DNA from: Erythrobacter tepidarius | GTDB taxonomy: Bacteria > Pseudomonadota > Alphaproteobacteria > Sphingomonadales > Sphingomonadaceae | Length of the DNA stretch: 64,000 nt | Assembly (NCBI RefSeq): GCF_002155695.1 | Contig: NZ_MUYJ01000004.1 | Coordinates: 186,001 to 250,000, forward strand | Direction: 5' to 3' | Shown: one piece after another, positions 1-9,142 of the stretch | How positions within the stretch are numbered: the stretch's first letter is position 1 | Layout of the letters: every line of letters begins with the position of its first letter | Translations under genes and position numbers: made by a program | The notes under the pieces: generated by a model | Seen by the model: the letters and a program-made list of their open reading frames with translations, nothing else | What the model was told of the DNA's origin: nothing | Databases searched by the model: none

Positions 1-577
1 TGGGGCAGACGGCATTGACGGTAATGCCATGCTTGCCAAGCTCCAGAGCGCTCGCGCGGGTCAGCCCGACCATGCCATGCTTGGACGAGACATAGGCGGG
101 CAAGTGAGGAAAGCCCGTCTTGGCCGCCTGCGAGGCGATGTTGATGATCCGTCCGCCCTTGCCGGCCTCGACCATCGCCCGCGCCGCTGCCTGCGTGCAA
201 TAAAACGCCCCCGACAGGTTGACGGCAATGACCTGATCCCATTCGTCGGCCGTATCGACCTCGAGCAGCGGCTTCATCTTGAAGCCGATCCCGGCATTGT
301 TCACGAGGATGTCGAGCCCGCCGAAGCGTTCAACCGCCTGCGCCACCAGCGCGCGGCACTGGTCGACCTTCGACACGTCGCAGGCGATCAGCGCAACCTC
401 GGCTCCGCGGGTACGCAGCTCTTCAGCGACGGATTCGGCCTCGGCATCGATCAGGTAGTCGGAAACCACGCAGTTCGCGCCCTCATCGGCAAAGGCCTGC
501 AGGATACCCTGCCCCAACCCCCTTTGCTTGCCCGACCCGGTGACCACGATGGTCTTGCCCGCAAACGCGCCCGCCAT
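1..577 (-). CDS. SDR-family NAD(P)-dependent oxidoreductase (3' part outside window)
   Basis: Only the first 192 codons are present; the gene runs off the left edge. It looks like a classical short-chain dehydrogenase/reductase acting on an alcohol or ketone in the cytoplasm. Visible motifs are a Gly-rich nucleotide loop (residues 13-24), NNAG at 93-96, a catalytic Ser149 and YVSSK with Tyr162 and Lys166. The Gly-rich loop (TGSGKQRGLG) is longer than the usual TGxxxGxG. The gene follows the RedY-like gene by one base, so it is the distal known gene of the 5963-to-1 operon. The substrate is unknown. Confidence 0.85.
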   Translation of the reverse strand, partial: MAGAFAGKTIVVTGSGKQRGLGQGILQAFADEGANCVVSDYLIDAEAESVAEELRTRGAEVALIACDVSKVDQCRALVAQAVERFGGLDILVNNAGIGFKMKPLLEVDTADEWDQVIAVNLSGAFYCTQAAARAMVEAGKGGRIINIASQAAKTGFPHLPAYVSSKHGMVGLTRASALELGKHGITVNAVCP

Positions 578-578
578 C

Positions 579-887
579 TTACAGATCCTCGGTCAGGATG
601 AATTGCGGCGCGTCGGCAAAGCCCTGGAAGGGTGCCGCGGCAGCCTGGAAATCCGTGGTCGAGATGTCGGCAATGAAGGCATCCATGCCGGTGATGTCGA
701 TGATCTCGATATACTGATAGGCGGGGGTGGCGGCATCATCGCCGAACACGCCCGTGGCCTTGTGGACGGTGAAGGAGGTGACCGAGCCAAGGCCGTTCAC
801 AGTCGGAATGTCGCGGGTCTTTGCCCATTCCTCGTATTCGGCAATGCTGGCATCGGGCTTCAGATTGAACAGGCAGATGATGCGCAT
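579..887 (-). CDS. RedY/HapK-like small protein
   Basis: This is a 102-residue cytoplasmic protein beginning MRIICLFNLKPDAS and containing the stretch YEEWAKTRDIPTVNGL, the pattern I associate with REDY-like/HapK (Dabb-like ferredoxin-fold) proteins. Members are found both in pigment clusters and in catabolic clusters of sphingomonads; no reaction can be assigned from sequence. It lies 3 bp downstream of the amidase and 1 bp upstream of the SDR, so it is co-transcribed with them. Family assignment is from memory of the pattern, not from a search. Confidence 0.6.
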   Translation of the reverse strand: MRIICLFNLKPDASIAEYEEWAKTRDIPTVNGLGSVTSFTVHKATGVFGDDAATPAYQYIEIIDITGMDAFIADISTTDFQAAAAPFQGFADAPQFILTEDL

Positions 888-890
888 CGG

Positions 891-2063
891 TCAGGCTCCC
901 TGGCTGGGCGGGCGATAGGCCCGCAGATTCTCGTCGAGTTGGCGCGCGAGCGCGAACAGGCTGCTTTCTGCGCCGGCGTTGCCCACCAGTTGAACCCCGA
1001 TCGGCAACCCGTCGGCGGTCCATCCCGCCGGTATGCTGATGGCTGGAAGACCGGCGATATTCGCAAGGCAGGTGAAATCGGCCTGTGCAGGCGGTTCAGG
1101 ATCGCTGTGCGGGAATGGCGGATTGGGCACGGTCGGCAGAATCAGGAAGCCATGCTCCGCGACCAGCGCCAGCACTTCGGCACGCGTGCGGGCGAGGATC
1201 GCGCGATCCTCGGCCCAGTCGGCAAGGCTGCGGCGTGGACCGTAGCCGAGCAACTTCGCCAGCTTGTCGGAGGTAGCAACCCCGCGCAGGTGCGCCGCCA
1301 TCGCGCGCGACACGCCGATGAACCCGGCAAAGCGGATGCGCGATTGCGGGTGCGTCAGTGCAACTGACGCGGGCGGCACCGGCAGCGCAGCGCGCGCCGC
1401 GGCGAAAGAGCGGGCGACTTCCGGATGCAGATCAACCCCATGCCTATCCAAGGTCGCACCCGTTCCCTCCAGCGGATCATCACCGAAGTCCGAGATCACC
1501 CGCGCCACCTCCTCCAGCACGTCAAGATCGCGCGCCAGTGGACCAATGGCATCAAGCGAAAGGTCGGCCGGCTCCAGCCCCTCTTGACTGACGCTTGCGG
1601 TGGCGGGCTTGAAGCCATAGACGCCGCAATGGCTTGCCGGGATGCGCACCGAGCCCATGGTGTCGGTGCCCAATGCTGCGTCGCACAGCCCCGCCGCCAC
1701 CGCCGCCCCGCTGCCGCCGGAGGATCCGCCGGGCGAATAGCCCAGGCGGTGCGGATTTTGAACCGGGCCGAAATGGGGGTTGTTGCTCTTGGCGCCGAGC
1801 GCCCCTTCCTCCATGTTGAGCACGCCGATGATCGCTGCTCCGGCCTGCCTGAGCAGCGCCACCGTGTCAGCGTCACGCTCTGCCAGACGGTTCTTGAAGG
1901 CAGCAAGCCCGGCGTGCCAAGGCATCCCAGCAACCGCGATATTGGCCTTGACCCCGATGGTCATTCCGGCAAGCGGCCCCTCGCCGAAGGTAGCCGAGCG
2001 ATCGAAGTCGCTGAAGGCGTTGACCGGGGCGTTGGCCTGTTCGAGGGCGTCGAAATCGATCAT
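891..2063 (-). CDS. Amidase-signature family hydrolase
   Basis: A 390-residue protein of the amidase signature (AS) family, which hydrolyses C-N amide bonds using a Ser-cisSer-Lys triad. Lys39 (in IGVKANIAV), the GGSSGGS loop at 112-118 and the nucleophile Ser138 (in DTMGSVRIPAS) are all present, so it should be active. It is slightly shorter than GatA-type members (about 470-490). The ATG at 2063 overlaps the TGA of the upstream ligase gene by four bases. Neighbouring CoA ligase and PrpD genes suggest it releases an acid that is then activated. The substrate is unknown. Confidence 0.88.
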   Translation of the reverse strand: MIDFDALEQANAPVNAFSDFDRSATFGEGPLAGMTIGVKANIAVAGMPWHAGLAAFKNRLAERDADTVALLRQAGAAIIGVLNMEEGALGAKSNNPHFGPVQNPHRLGYSPGGSSGGSGAAVAAGLCDAALGTDTMGSVRIPASHCGVYGFKPATASVSQEGLEPADLSLDAIGPLARDLDVLEEVARVISDFGDDPLEGTGATLDRHGVDLHPEVARSFAAARAALPVPPASVALTHPQSRIRFAGFIGVSRAMAAHLRGVATSDKLAKLLGYGPRRSLADWAEDRAILARTRAEVLALVAEHGFLILPTVPNPPFPHSDPEPPAQADFTCLANIAGLPAISIPAGWTADGLPIGVQLVGNAGAESSLFALARQLDENLRAYRPPSQGA

Positions 2064-3439
2064 CCGCGCTCTCGCAGCCCGCGTTTGTCGATCAGCCGCA
2101 AGGGCTTCTGGCGGGTGTCGATCTCGGTCGCAGCGGCGGTTGCGCCCGGCTCCACCAGCGCCACCTCGACCTCCACGCCAAGCCCGCGGCGTAGCAGTTC
2201 GGCAAGCTCGCGCGGATCGCTTCCGCCCCTGCTTTCGAGCGTTACGGTCATGTGGTCTCTCTGGTTCGCATCGCGTTCCAGATAGCAGACGTATTCGCCT
2301 GTCAGATCGGGTCGGTTCTCGATGATGGCCCCGATCGCATGGGGAAAGACATTGATCCCGCGCAGTTTGACCATATTGTCACTGCGGCCCTTGAACCCGG
2401 CGATGCGCTTGAACACGATCTCCCCGCGACCGTCCAGTTCGTGGGTGATGTCGTGGGTGTTGAAGCGGATGCAGGGGGCAACGTCGTCCTTGTAGAGGCA
2501 GGTCACAACCATATCGCCGGTCTCGCCCCGCGCCACTGGCTGGCCGGTGTCGATATCGAGCAATTCGAGATATTGCGCGTCTTCCCAGACATACATGCCG
2601 TCACGCTCCGGCCCCTCGCCTGCGATGCTGCCGGTATCGCCCACACCATACCAGTCATAGGCCTTCGCACCGTGCCATGCGGCCTCGGTCGAAGCGCGAT
2701 CTTCGGTGCCGAGATGGCCGATGATCATGCGGATGTCGATCTTGTCGAACAGCCCTTCGGCTTCGGCAGTCTCGGCCAGTTTCCTGATGTAGTCGACGAA
2801 GCCGACGATCACGGTGACGCCAAATTCCGCCATCAGGCGCACCTGATTGACCGAGCGGGTCTCGATTCCCGTCCCCGCCGAGAGGAACACCGAATTGGTG
2901 AAGTGCGTAACCGCCTCGCGGATATAGTGCCCGCCGTTGATCATCCCGTGTCCATAGACCGAGTGGACGACATCGGTCGGCTGGAGCCCCATCCAGCGAT
3001 ACATGCGACCCACTAGCAGATTGCCGACCTCGCGTCCCTTGGGGCCGAAGATCAGCGTCTGCGGCTTGCCGGTGGTGCCGCTGGTGGTGTGGAAGATGCT
3101 CGGCGCGCGGGTCTCGGGCGCGCCCATGCCGTGAAAATCGCCAAAGGGGGGATGCTCGGCAATCGAGGCCATCAGGTCGCTCTTATCATAGACAGGGAGC
3201 TTGGTGATGTCCTCCAGCCCGCGAATGTCGCCCGGCTCGATCCCTTTGGCGCCCCACAGGCGCTGGTAGAACGGCACCTGCCAGCCGCGCACCATCAGCC
3301 GCCGGAACTGCGCGTCCTGAAGCGCGTACAATTCATCGCGGCTCATGCCCGCATAGCGCGCGGTGAAGGCTTCGCCGATGGGGTAATCGGCGAGGATCTG
3401 CTGGTGGTCGAAGGCTTCGAAATAGGTCGGATAGGTCAT
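2060..3439 (-). CDS. Phenylacetate-CoA-ligase-like acyl-CoA synthetase
   Basis: A 459-residue adenylate-forming enzyme expected to convert a carboxylic acid to its CoA thioester with ATP. The P-loop-like motif HTTSGTTGKP is at 117-126. The overall length and the absence of a long N-terminal domain match the PaaK branch rather than fatty-acid ligases. A C-terminal subdomain with GRSDNMVKLRGINVFP is visible, the usual PaaK arrangement. Its ATG shares one base with the stop of the upstream PrpD gene. It is the most plausible CoA-activation step of module A. The acid is not identifiable. Confidence 0.85.
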   Translation of the reverse strand: MTYPTYFEAFDHQQILADYPIGEAFTARYAGMSRDELYALQDAQFRRLMVRGWQVPFYQRLWGAKGIEPGDIRGLEDITKLPVYDKSDLMASIAEHPPFGDFHGMGAPETRAPSIFHTTSGTTGKPQTLIFGPKGREVGNLLVGRMYRWMGLQPTDVVHSVYGHGMINGGHYIREAVTHFTNSVFLSAGTGIETRSVNQVRLMAEFGVTVIVGFVDYIRKLAETAEAEGLFDKIDIRMIIGHLGTEDRASTEAAWHGAKAYDWYGVGDTGSIAGEGPERDGMYVWEDAQYLELLDIDTGQPVARGETGDMVVTCLYKDDVAPCIRFNTHDITHELDGRGEIVFKRIAGFKGRSDNMVKLRGINVFPHAIGAIIENRPDLTGEYVCYLERDANQRDHMTVTLESRGGSDPRELAELLRRGLGVEVEVALVEPGATAAATEIDTRQKPLRLIDKRGLRERG

Positions 3440-4737
3440 CAGGGATTCGCCATGTACAAAAGGGGATCATCGAAGATGCGCGGATCGGCGGCGGGGCCGG
3501 CCAGCCTGCGGCACAAATCATACTTGGCGGCGGACTGGGCGGGGCTCATTGGCGCGGCAGGACTGCCGAGATTGGCGGGGATCACGCGCTCGATCACGCC
3601 GCCATCACGCCGGGTGACGACCAGCCGCTGCGGCGCCATCGCATTGCTGTCGGGGTTGCCATCGTGGCTCACCACAATCTTGCTGGCCAGCGCCACCAAC
3701 TCGGGCGCATGGAGCGCGTCGCGATTGAACAAATCGGGGTCGATCACCCCGTCGCGGAGCATCAACGGCGCGAGGATTGCGAGACACAGCCGGGCATAGG
3801 CAGGGGTCATGTCGGCACGATAGGGCCGCCCGACGAGCCGCTCGATCAGCGGGGGCGCGTAAAGTTCGATGCGCGCCACATCGCAGAGCCGCAGGCCTTC
3901 GCGGTAAAGCGCCTCGAGTTCGCCGAGCGCGCCGTGGCTCGCCCGGCCCGAAGGGAACGGCTTGATCGCGACCTCGCTGATTCGCCAGACCTTGCCGAGA
4001 TCGGCGGTATAGCGTGACAGGTCGAGCGGCTCGATCAGGCGGGAATAGCCGAAAGCCCCTTCGAGCACGTCATGCGGGCCGCTCATCCCGCTCTCGACCA
4101 GCGCCACCGCCGTGATCGCTGCGCGCGCGGCATTGGCGATCTGGAGGGGCAGCGCGATCGATGCCTCGACATGGGCCTGCATCGTTCCGCTGGCGAAGGA
4201 ATAGGCAAGGCCCATCACATCGGCAAACCGGTCGGCGGGAATATGGGCAAGCCGCGCTGCCGCCAAGGCCGCGCCGATCACCCCTGCTGTTGCCGGGCGG
4301 AAAAAGGCCATTGGCCCGGTTGCCGCCAGGCCCAGCCCGCTGGCAATATCGACCCCGACAGCGATGGCGGCAAGAACGTGGTCTTCCTCAGCCCCGCCCT
4401 TGTCATGCGCCTGCGCCATCACCGCCGCACTCACCACCGAGAGCGCGTGAACGACCGCGCCTTCGTGAACGGGGTCCCATTCGAGGCAATGGATCGCAAA
4501 TCCGTTGAAGAAGGCCGCTGCCGCCGCAGGCGCCTTCCCGCCGCACAGCAAGCGCGCACGGGGATCGGTGCCAAAGGCCCGGGCAGCGCTTTTCAGCTTC
4601 TGCGCCTCGGGTGACTGCGCTCCCGCAACGCCGCCAGCCAAGGTGTCGGCGATCAGCCGCAGGGTGTCGGCGCGCACAGGCGCGGGAAGCCGGTGGTCGG
4701 CCGCGGCGAAATCGAGCATCGCGCTGGTCGCGTTCAC
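3439..4737 (-). CDS. MmgE/PrpD family protein 1
   Basis: A 432-residue protein of the MmgE/PrpD fold, whose members include 2-methylcitrate dehydratase, cis-aconitate decarboxylase and iminodisuccinate epimerase. The N-terminal helical segment with FFNGFAIHCLEWDPVHEG matches the family position of the substrate pocket. I chose the GTG at 4737 because it overlaps the upstream TGA as GTGA and has GGAGG about 10 bases upstream; a TTG at 4746 would sit on top of that Shine-Dalgarno. It is a tandem paralogue of the next gene, so the pair may form a heteromer or act on sequential intermediates. Confidence 0.8.
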   Translation of the reverse strand: MNATSAMLDFAAADHRLPAPVRADTLRLIADTLAGGVAGAQSPEAQKLKSAARAFGTDPRARLLCGGKAPAAAAAFFNGFAIHCLEWDPVHEGAVVHALSVVSAAVMAQAHDKGGAEEDHVLAAIAVGVDIASGLGLAATGPMAFFRPATAGVIGAALAAARLAHIPADRFADVMGLAYSFASGTMQAHVEASIALPLQIANAARAAITAVALVESGMSGPHDVLEGAFGYSRLIEPLDLSRYTADLGKVWRISEVAIKPFPSGRASHGALGELEALYREGLRLCDVARIELYAPPLIERLVGRPYRADMTPAYARLCLAILAPLMLRDGVIDPDLFNRDALHAPELVALASKIVVSHDGNPDSNAMAPQRLVVTRRDGGVIERVIPANLGSPAAPMSPAQSAAKYDLCRRLAGPAADPRIFDDPLLYMANP

Positions 4738-5963
4738 CCGGTCCAAGCCTCCAGCAGGGCGTCGATCGCCGCGCCGTCATCGCTCTCCAGCGCCAGCCGA
4801 ACCGCGCGTTCCGCCTCGCCCGCGGCCAGACTGCCCCAGCGCGCGAGCGTGTGCATCTTGGCGACGATGTGTTCCTCGCTTACTGGCCGCTCGGGATCAC
4901 CCAGCGTGTCGTGCAGCTCCAGCCCATTGACCCGCGCACCGAAATGGCCGGGGTAACGGGCGGTGAAGCCCGGATCCTCGGCGACGCGCACCAGCGCGCG
5001 CAAAGGCGCAAGCGCGGCAATGGCCTGTGGGGTGAAGTCTTCCGGCTCGGCCTTGCGCCCGTCCGCCACCACCGCGACGGCGTGCTGGAGCGAGAACTTC
5101 GCCTCTAGTTCGTTTTGGGGATCGGCCCGGTCGCAGAAGGTCAGCGCATCGGCGTAGGTTTCGACCTTGAAAGGTGGATCAAGTCGGCCCTGGGCACGCA
5201 GCTCCATCGCCGCGTCGATGGCGGGATGGGCATGGCGGCAGGCAGCGAAGGGCTTGAAGCTGACTTGATGGATCAGCCATCCGCCATCGCGGCCCGCAAT
5301 CTCGCCGGGCGTCTGTGTCATCGCCGCAAACAGGCCTTGCGGCCCTTCCAGCAATGCCAAAGCTCCGGTCGCGCCATGATGCACGTGGATAGCCGCATCG
5401 CGACCCGTGCGCACCGCGTGATGGATGTGCCACTGCTTGGTCAGCACTCCGGGTGCGTGACGCATGTGCCAAAGCCCACCCGCGACCGATCCGGCATTGG
5501 CGAGCGCGTGGGCATAATCGACTGCGGCAAAACCAATCAGTGAGCCGACCGCCGCCGCCGCGCCGAAACCCCCCATGGTCGCGGTCGGGTGCCATCGCGC
5601 ATAGTGATGCGCATCGCAGGCTGCGCCGATCGCGATCATGGCCTCGTAGCCGCGCACGGCGGCATCGAGCCGCGCATCCATATCCCGCGATGCCATGCTC
5701 AGGGCCGCGGGCCACACCACCGGACCGGGGTGGAGCAGTGCCGTGCGGTGGACATCGTCCATCTCCAGCACGTTGCCAAGGTAGCTCGCCCGCTCCCAGC
5801 CGTGGGGAGAAATCTTCGCTCCTAGCGCCGCTGCTTGGCTCTGCCGCGCGCCCGCAACGCAGGCCAGCCAGTCGAGCAGATGCAGCCGCGCACGCTGGCG
5901 CTCGCCTTTTGTCACCGGGCGCGCTAACCTTTTGCCAAGTTGGGTCAGCAGTGGTTCGCTCAT
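4734..5963 (-). CDS. MmgE/PrpD family protein 2
   Basis: A 409-residue second MmgE/PrpD-fold protein. The segment GNVLEMDDVHRTALLHPGPVVWPAA is the family's conserved region (residues about 62-86). It is the first gene of the leftward operon 5963-to-1 and starts 41 bp from the divergent GntR regulator, a layout typical of a local regulator controlling its neighbour. No reaction can be assigned; dehydratase, decarboxylase or epimerase on a di- or tricarboxylate are the known family chemistries. Confidence 0.82.
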   Translation of the reverse strand: MSEPLLTQLGKRLARPVTKGERQRARLHLLDWLACVAGARQSQAAALGAKISPHGWERASYLGNVLEMDDVHRTALLHPGPVVWPAALSMASRDMDARLDAAVRGYEAMIAIGAACDAHHYARWHPTATMGGFGAAAAVGSLIGFAAVDYAHALANAGSVAGGLWHMRHAPGVLTKQWHIHHAVRTGRDAAIHVHHGATGALALLEGPQGLFAAMTQTPGEIAGRDGGWLIHQVSFKPFAACRHAHPAIDAAMELRAQGRLDPPFKVETYADALTFCDRADPQNELEAKFSLQHAVAVVADGRKAEPEDFTPQAIAALAPLRALVRVAEDPGFTARYPGHFGARVNGLELHDTLGDPERPVSEEHIVAKMHTLARWGSLAAGEAERAVRLALESDDGAAIDALLEAWTG

Positions 5964-6004
5964 CGCGCACCGCCTGCCAGACCATTGGAGAATTGGAGCT
6001 TATC

Positions 6005-6760
6005 GTGGCCACTGAAGCCCAAGAGGCAAAGCCGCAGCGCATCCCGCGCTACCTGCAGTTGGCAGGCGAATTGCGTCAAGCGATCATGCAGGGCGAGTTT
6101 GCGAGCGGGCGGCAGTTTCCGACCGAAACCGTGCTTTGCCGCAAATACGACGTCAGCCGCTACACCATCCGCGAGGCGCTGCGGCGGCTGGAAGCGGAGG
6201 GGCTGATCCAGCGCCGGCGCGGGTCGGGCACGACGGTCCAGCCTGCGGCCGCCCGCGGCGGCGCGCTGCACCAGCCGCTGTCCAATGTCGGCGAGCTGCT
6301 GCAATATGCGCAAGGCAGCAAGGTGACCTATGCCTTCGTGGGCCGCGGCAATCTGCCCGGCGACATTGCGGTGCAACTCGCCGAACCGACGCAGGGTGAA
6401 TGGATTGCCTTCAGCGGCGTGCGCCGTCACGCGGGCGATGTGCTGCCGATCGCAGTGACCGACGCCTATTTCCACGAACATCTCGGGGATGCTGTGGCTG
6501 CGCTCGATCTCGGGGCAGGCACGCTGTTCAGCCAGATCGAACAGCTTGCCGGTGTCCAGATCGGCAAGGTCACGCAGGACATTCAGGCGATCGCCGCCGA
6601 CGCGCGGATCGCCCGCGAGCTGGAGGTCGAGGAAGGCAGCCCGGTGTTGCGCATCCTGCGGTGCTATTTCGATCCCAATGGCCGGATCTTCGAGATCTCG
6701 GTGAGCTACCACCCGGGTGACCGTTTCGCCTACGCAATGCATATCGACGTCGAGGCTTAG
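6005..6760 (+). CDS. GntR-family (HutC/UTRA) transcriptional regulator
   Basis: A 251-residue regulator with an N-terminal winged helix-turn-helix (about 12-78, containing VSRYTIREALRRLEAEGL) and a C-terminal UTRA effector domain (about 95-245). I chose the GTG at 6005 because GGAG lies 6 bases upstream; the longer open frame upstream overlaps the divergent PrpD gene and is not coding. It is the only transcription factor seen in the first 43 kb, so it is the local candidate for the regulator of module A and perhaps of the TTGTCCGGACAA regulon, although no copy of that operator lies in its own promoter gap. Confidence 0.9.
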   Translation: MATEAQEAKPQRIPRYLQLAGELRQAIMQGEFASGRQFPTETVLCRKYDVSRYTIREALRRLEAEGLIQRRRGSGTTVQPAAARGGALHQPLSNVGELLQYAQGSKVTYAFVGRGNLPGDIAVQLAEPTQGEWIAFSGVRRHAGDVLPIAVTDAYFHEHLGDAVAALDLGAGTLFSQIEQLAGVQIGKVTQDIQAIAADARIARELEVEEGSPVLRILRCYFDPNGRIFEISVSYHPGDRFAYAMHIDVEA

Positions 6761-6768
6761 GCCGCAGG

Positions 6769-7869
6769 TCATTCGCTGCCTTTCCCCAGCCCCGGTACCC
6801 GGCCCGGCGCCCAGTCCTCACCGGCAAAGCGGATGGCAGGGGCGATATGCCGGCCCCCGCCCTCGCCCGCGACCAGCAGGCCGCGCTCGGCGATGTGGGG
6901 CGCATCAAGCGCTTCACGGAAATCGAGCACGGGGGCGAAAGCGACGTCCTTGTCTGCGAACCATTCCACCCATTCCGCGCGGGTGCGGGTGACAAAAGTT
7001 TCCCGCAGGAAAGCCATGAGCTCGCCTTGCTGGCCGGCAGGGGCATCGGCGAGGGGATAGAGGTCCATCCGGCCCAGTGCCTCAAGCAGGTTGCGCGCGA
7101 ACTTCAACTCGCGCCCGCCGAGCACGACATGGGCGTCATCGGCGGTGCGATAGACCTGATAGAACGCCGCCCCGCCGAGGCTGCGCTGTTCCGACGAGCG
7201 CGGGGCCGGCCCACCTGCAATCGCGCTGCCGGCGGTGTGCACGCACCATGGCAGCAGGCTGTCGAACATCGCGCAGTCGATATAGGCGCCCTCGCCGGAC
7301 CGCTCGCGCCCGACCAGCGCCATCAGCACCGCCGAAAGCCCGGTCAGGCCCGCGGCCAGATCGGCGCTCGGCGCACCCGGCACCACCGGCGTGCCGTCCG
7401 GCCCGTCATTGACCGAGAGAAATCCGGCGAGCGCCTGTACCGCCATGTCGTGCGCGGGATGATGCGAAAGCGCGCCATGCTGGCCGAAGGCGGAGATCGA
7501 GCAATAGACAATATCCGGCCGGATCGCCTTGACGCTTTCGTAATCGAATCCCAGCCGCGCCATCACCCCGGGACGGAAGCTTTCGACGAAGACATCGGCT
7601 CCGGCGACCAGTTCGCGCAAGGACGCCTTGCCCGCCTCGCTCTTGAGATCGAGCACCACGCTTTTCTTGCCGCGGTTGAGATTGGCGAACCACACCGAAT
7701 GCTGCGCGCCGTCATAGGTGTCGAACGGCGCTTGGGCGCGCGCCGGATCGCCCGCCTCCGGCTCGACCTTGATGACCTCGGCACCCTGATCGGCCATCAT
7801 CACGGTCAGCATCGGTCCGGGCAGGAACTGCGAGAGATCGATCACCCGAATGCCGCTGAGCTTGCCCAT
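6769..7869 (-). CDS. Class III (CaiB/BaiF) CoA-transferase 1
   Basis: A 366-residue CoA-transferase expected to move CoA between an acyl-CoA and a free carboxylate. N-terminal GIRVIDLSQFLPGPM and the Asp in HPAHDMAVQALAG (the family's catalytic aspartate position) are present. I chose the ATG at 7869; an in-frame TTG at 7902 overlapping the previous stop is possible and would add 11 residues. It is the last gene of module B and converges on the GntR gene with only 8 bases between stop codons. Confidence 0.86.
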   Translation of the reverse strand: MGKLSGIRVIDLSQFLPGPMLTVMMADQGAEVIKVEPEAGDPARAQAPFDTYDGAQHSVWFANLNRGKKSVVLDLKSEAGKASLRELVAGADVFVESFRPGVMARLGFDYESVKAIRPDIVYCSISAFGQHGALSHHPAHDMAVQALAGFLSVNDGPDGTPVVPGAPSADLAAGLTGLSAVLMALVGRERSGEGAYIDCAMFDSLLPWCVHTAGSAIAGGPAPRSSEQRSLGGAAFYQVYRTADDAHVVLGGRELKFARNLLEALGRMDLYPLADAPAGQQGELMAFLRETFVTRTRAEWVEWFADKDVAFAPVLDFREALDAPHIAERGLLVAGEGGGRHIAPAIRFAGEDWAPGRVPGLGKGSE

Positions 7870-7898
7870 CGCGCTGCCTTGGCCCTCCGTTTCGCGCT

Positions 7899-9128
7899 TC
7901 AAACGATACCGCCCGCGCGCAGGCGGGCGATCTCGTCAGGATCGTATCCGAGCCCGGCGAGAATATCCTCGCTATCGGCCCCTAACAGCGGCGCGGCCCG
8001 ATTGGGCAGGCGTTTGCCGTCAAATTTGATGGGGCTTTTGAGAACCTGCAATTCCGGCGCATCGGGATGCGCGATGGTATCGCGCATCCCGATCTCCTCG
8101 AGCCAGGGATTGTCGAGCGCCGCGCCCAGTTTGTAGACGGGGGCAACCGGCACATGCCCGCCGAGCAGCTCCTGCCAATAGGCCATCGGGTGCTTGACGA
8201 ATTCCTCGTCGAGCACGCTGGTCAGCAGGTCGCGATGCGCCAGCCGGTCGGCATTGGTCGCAAAGCGCGGATCGGCAAGGAGGTCTTCGCGCCCGATGCG
8301 GGTGACGAGGATGTCCCAGAACTTGGGCAACTGACACATCACGAACATCCAGCCGTCCGCGGCGCGGAACATCTGGCTGGGAGTGGCGGTGGGGTGCGCG
8401 CTGCGCGGCGTGCGTTGCGTCTCGTCGCGATTGTTCATGTACCACAGCGCGGGATAGCTCGTCTGATGCACCGCCGCTGAGAGCAGGTCGGTATCGACAT
8501 CGCGCCCCAAGCCGCTGCGCTGCGCATCGAGCAGCGCACCCAGCAAGCCGATGCAAAATATCGTGCCGGTGATGAAATCGACCATCGACAGGCCCATCCG
8601 CTGCGGTTCGCCGCCGGGTTCTCCGGTCAACTCACAATAGCCCGCCTCGGCCTGCATCAGATAGTCGTAACCCGGCCACTTGGCGCGCGCATTGTCCCGC
8701 CCGTAGGCGGACAGATGGGCGCAGACAATCGCCGGATTGATCTTGCCAAGCGCAGCGTAATCAAGCCCCAGCCGCGCGGGCAGATCGCCGCGCAGATTGT
8801 TGGCAGCCGCATGGCTCGATGCAACCAGCCGATGCAATACTTCCTGGCCTGCGTCGGTGCCGAGATCGAGCGTGAGCGACCGCTTGTTGAGGTTGAAGGC
8901 CTGGAAATAGACGCTTTCACCCGGCCGCAGGAAATGCGGTCCGACCGCGCGCGCGGTGTCGCCGCCACCGTGCCGCTGGCCATCGGGCCCGGCCTTGCCG
9001 GGAGGCTCGATCTTGATGACCTCGGCGCCCATCTGGGCGAGGAACATCGTGCCGTATGGCCCGGCGCCATATTGCTCGGCACTGATGATCCGGAAGCCCC
9101 GGAGCGGAAGGTCTCTTGCCGGTTCCAT
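7899..9128 (-). CDS. Class III (CaiB/BaiF) CoA-transferase 2
   Basis: A 409-residue paralogue of the preceding transferase. LRGFRIISAEQYGAGPYG at the N-terminus and the catalytic Asp in PGYDYLMQAEAG are conserved. Two adjacent family III genes may encode either a heterodimer or two transferases of different specificity. It lies 14 bp downstream of the acyl-CoA dehydrogenase gene and is part of the 11,683-to-6,769 operon. Confidence 0.86.
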   Translation of the reverse strand: MEPARDLPLRGFRIISAEQYGAGPYGTMFLAQMGAEVIKIEPPGKAGPDGQRHGGGDTARAVGPHFLRPGESVYFQAFNLNKRSLTLDLGTDAGQEVLHRLVASSHAAANNLRGDLPARLGLDYAALGKINPAIVCAHLSAYGRDNARAKWPGYDYLMQAEAGYCELTGEPGGEPQRMGLSMVDFITGTIFCIGLLGALLDAQRSGLGRDVDTDLLSAAVHQTSYPALWYMNNRDETQRTPRSAHPTATPSQMFRAADGWMFVMCQLPKFWDILVTRIGREDLLADPRFATNADRLAHRDLLTSVLDEEFVKHPMAYWQELLGGHVPVAPVYKLGAALDNPWLEEIGMRDTIAHPDAPELQVLKSPIKFDGKRLPNRAAPLLGADSEDILAGLGYDPDEIARLRAGGIV

Positions 9129-9142
9129 CGCGCGCTTCCTGC

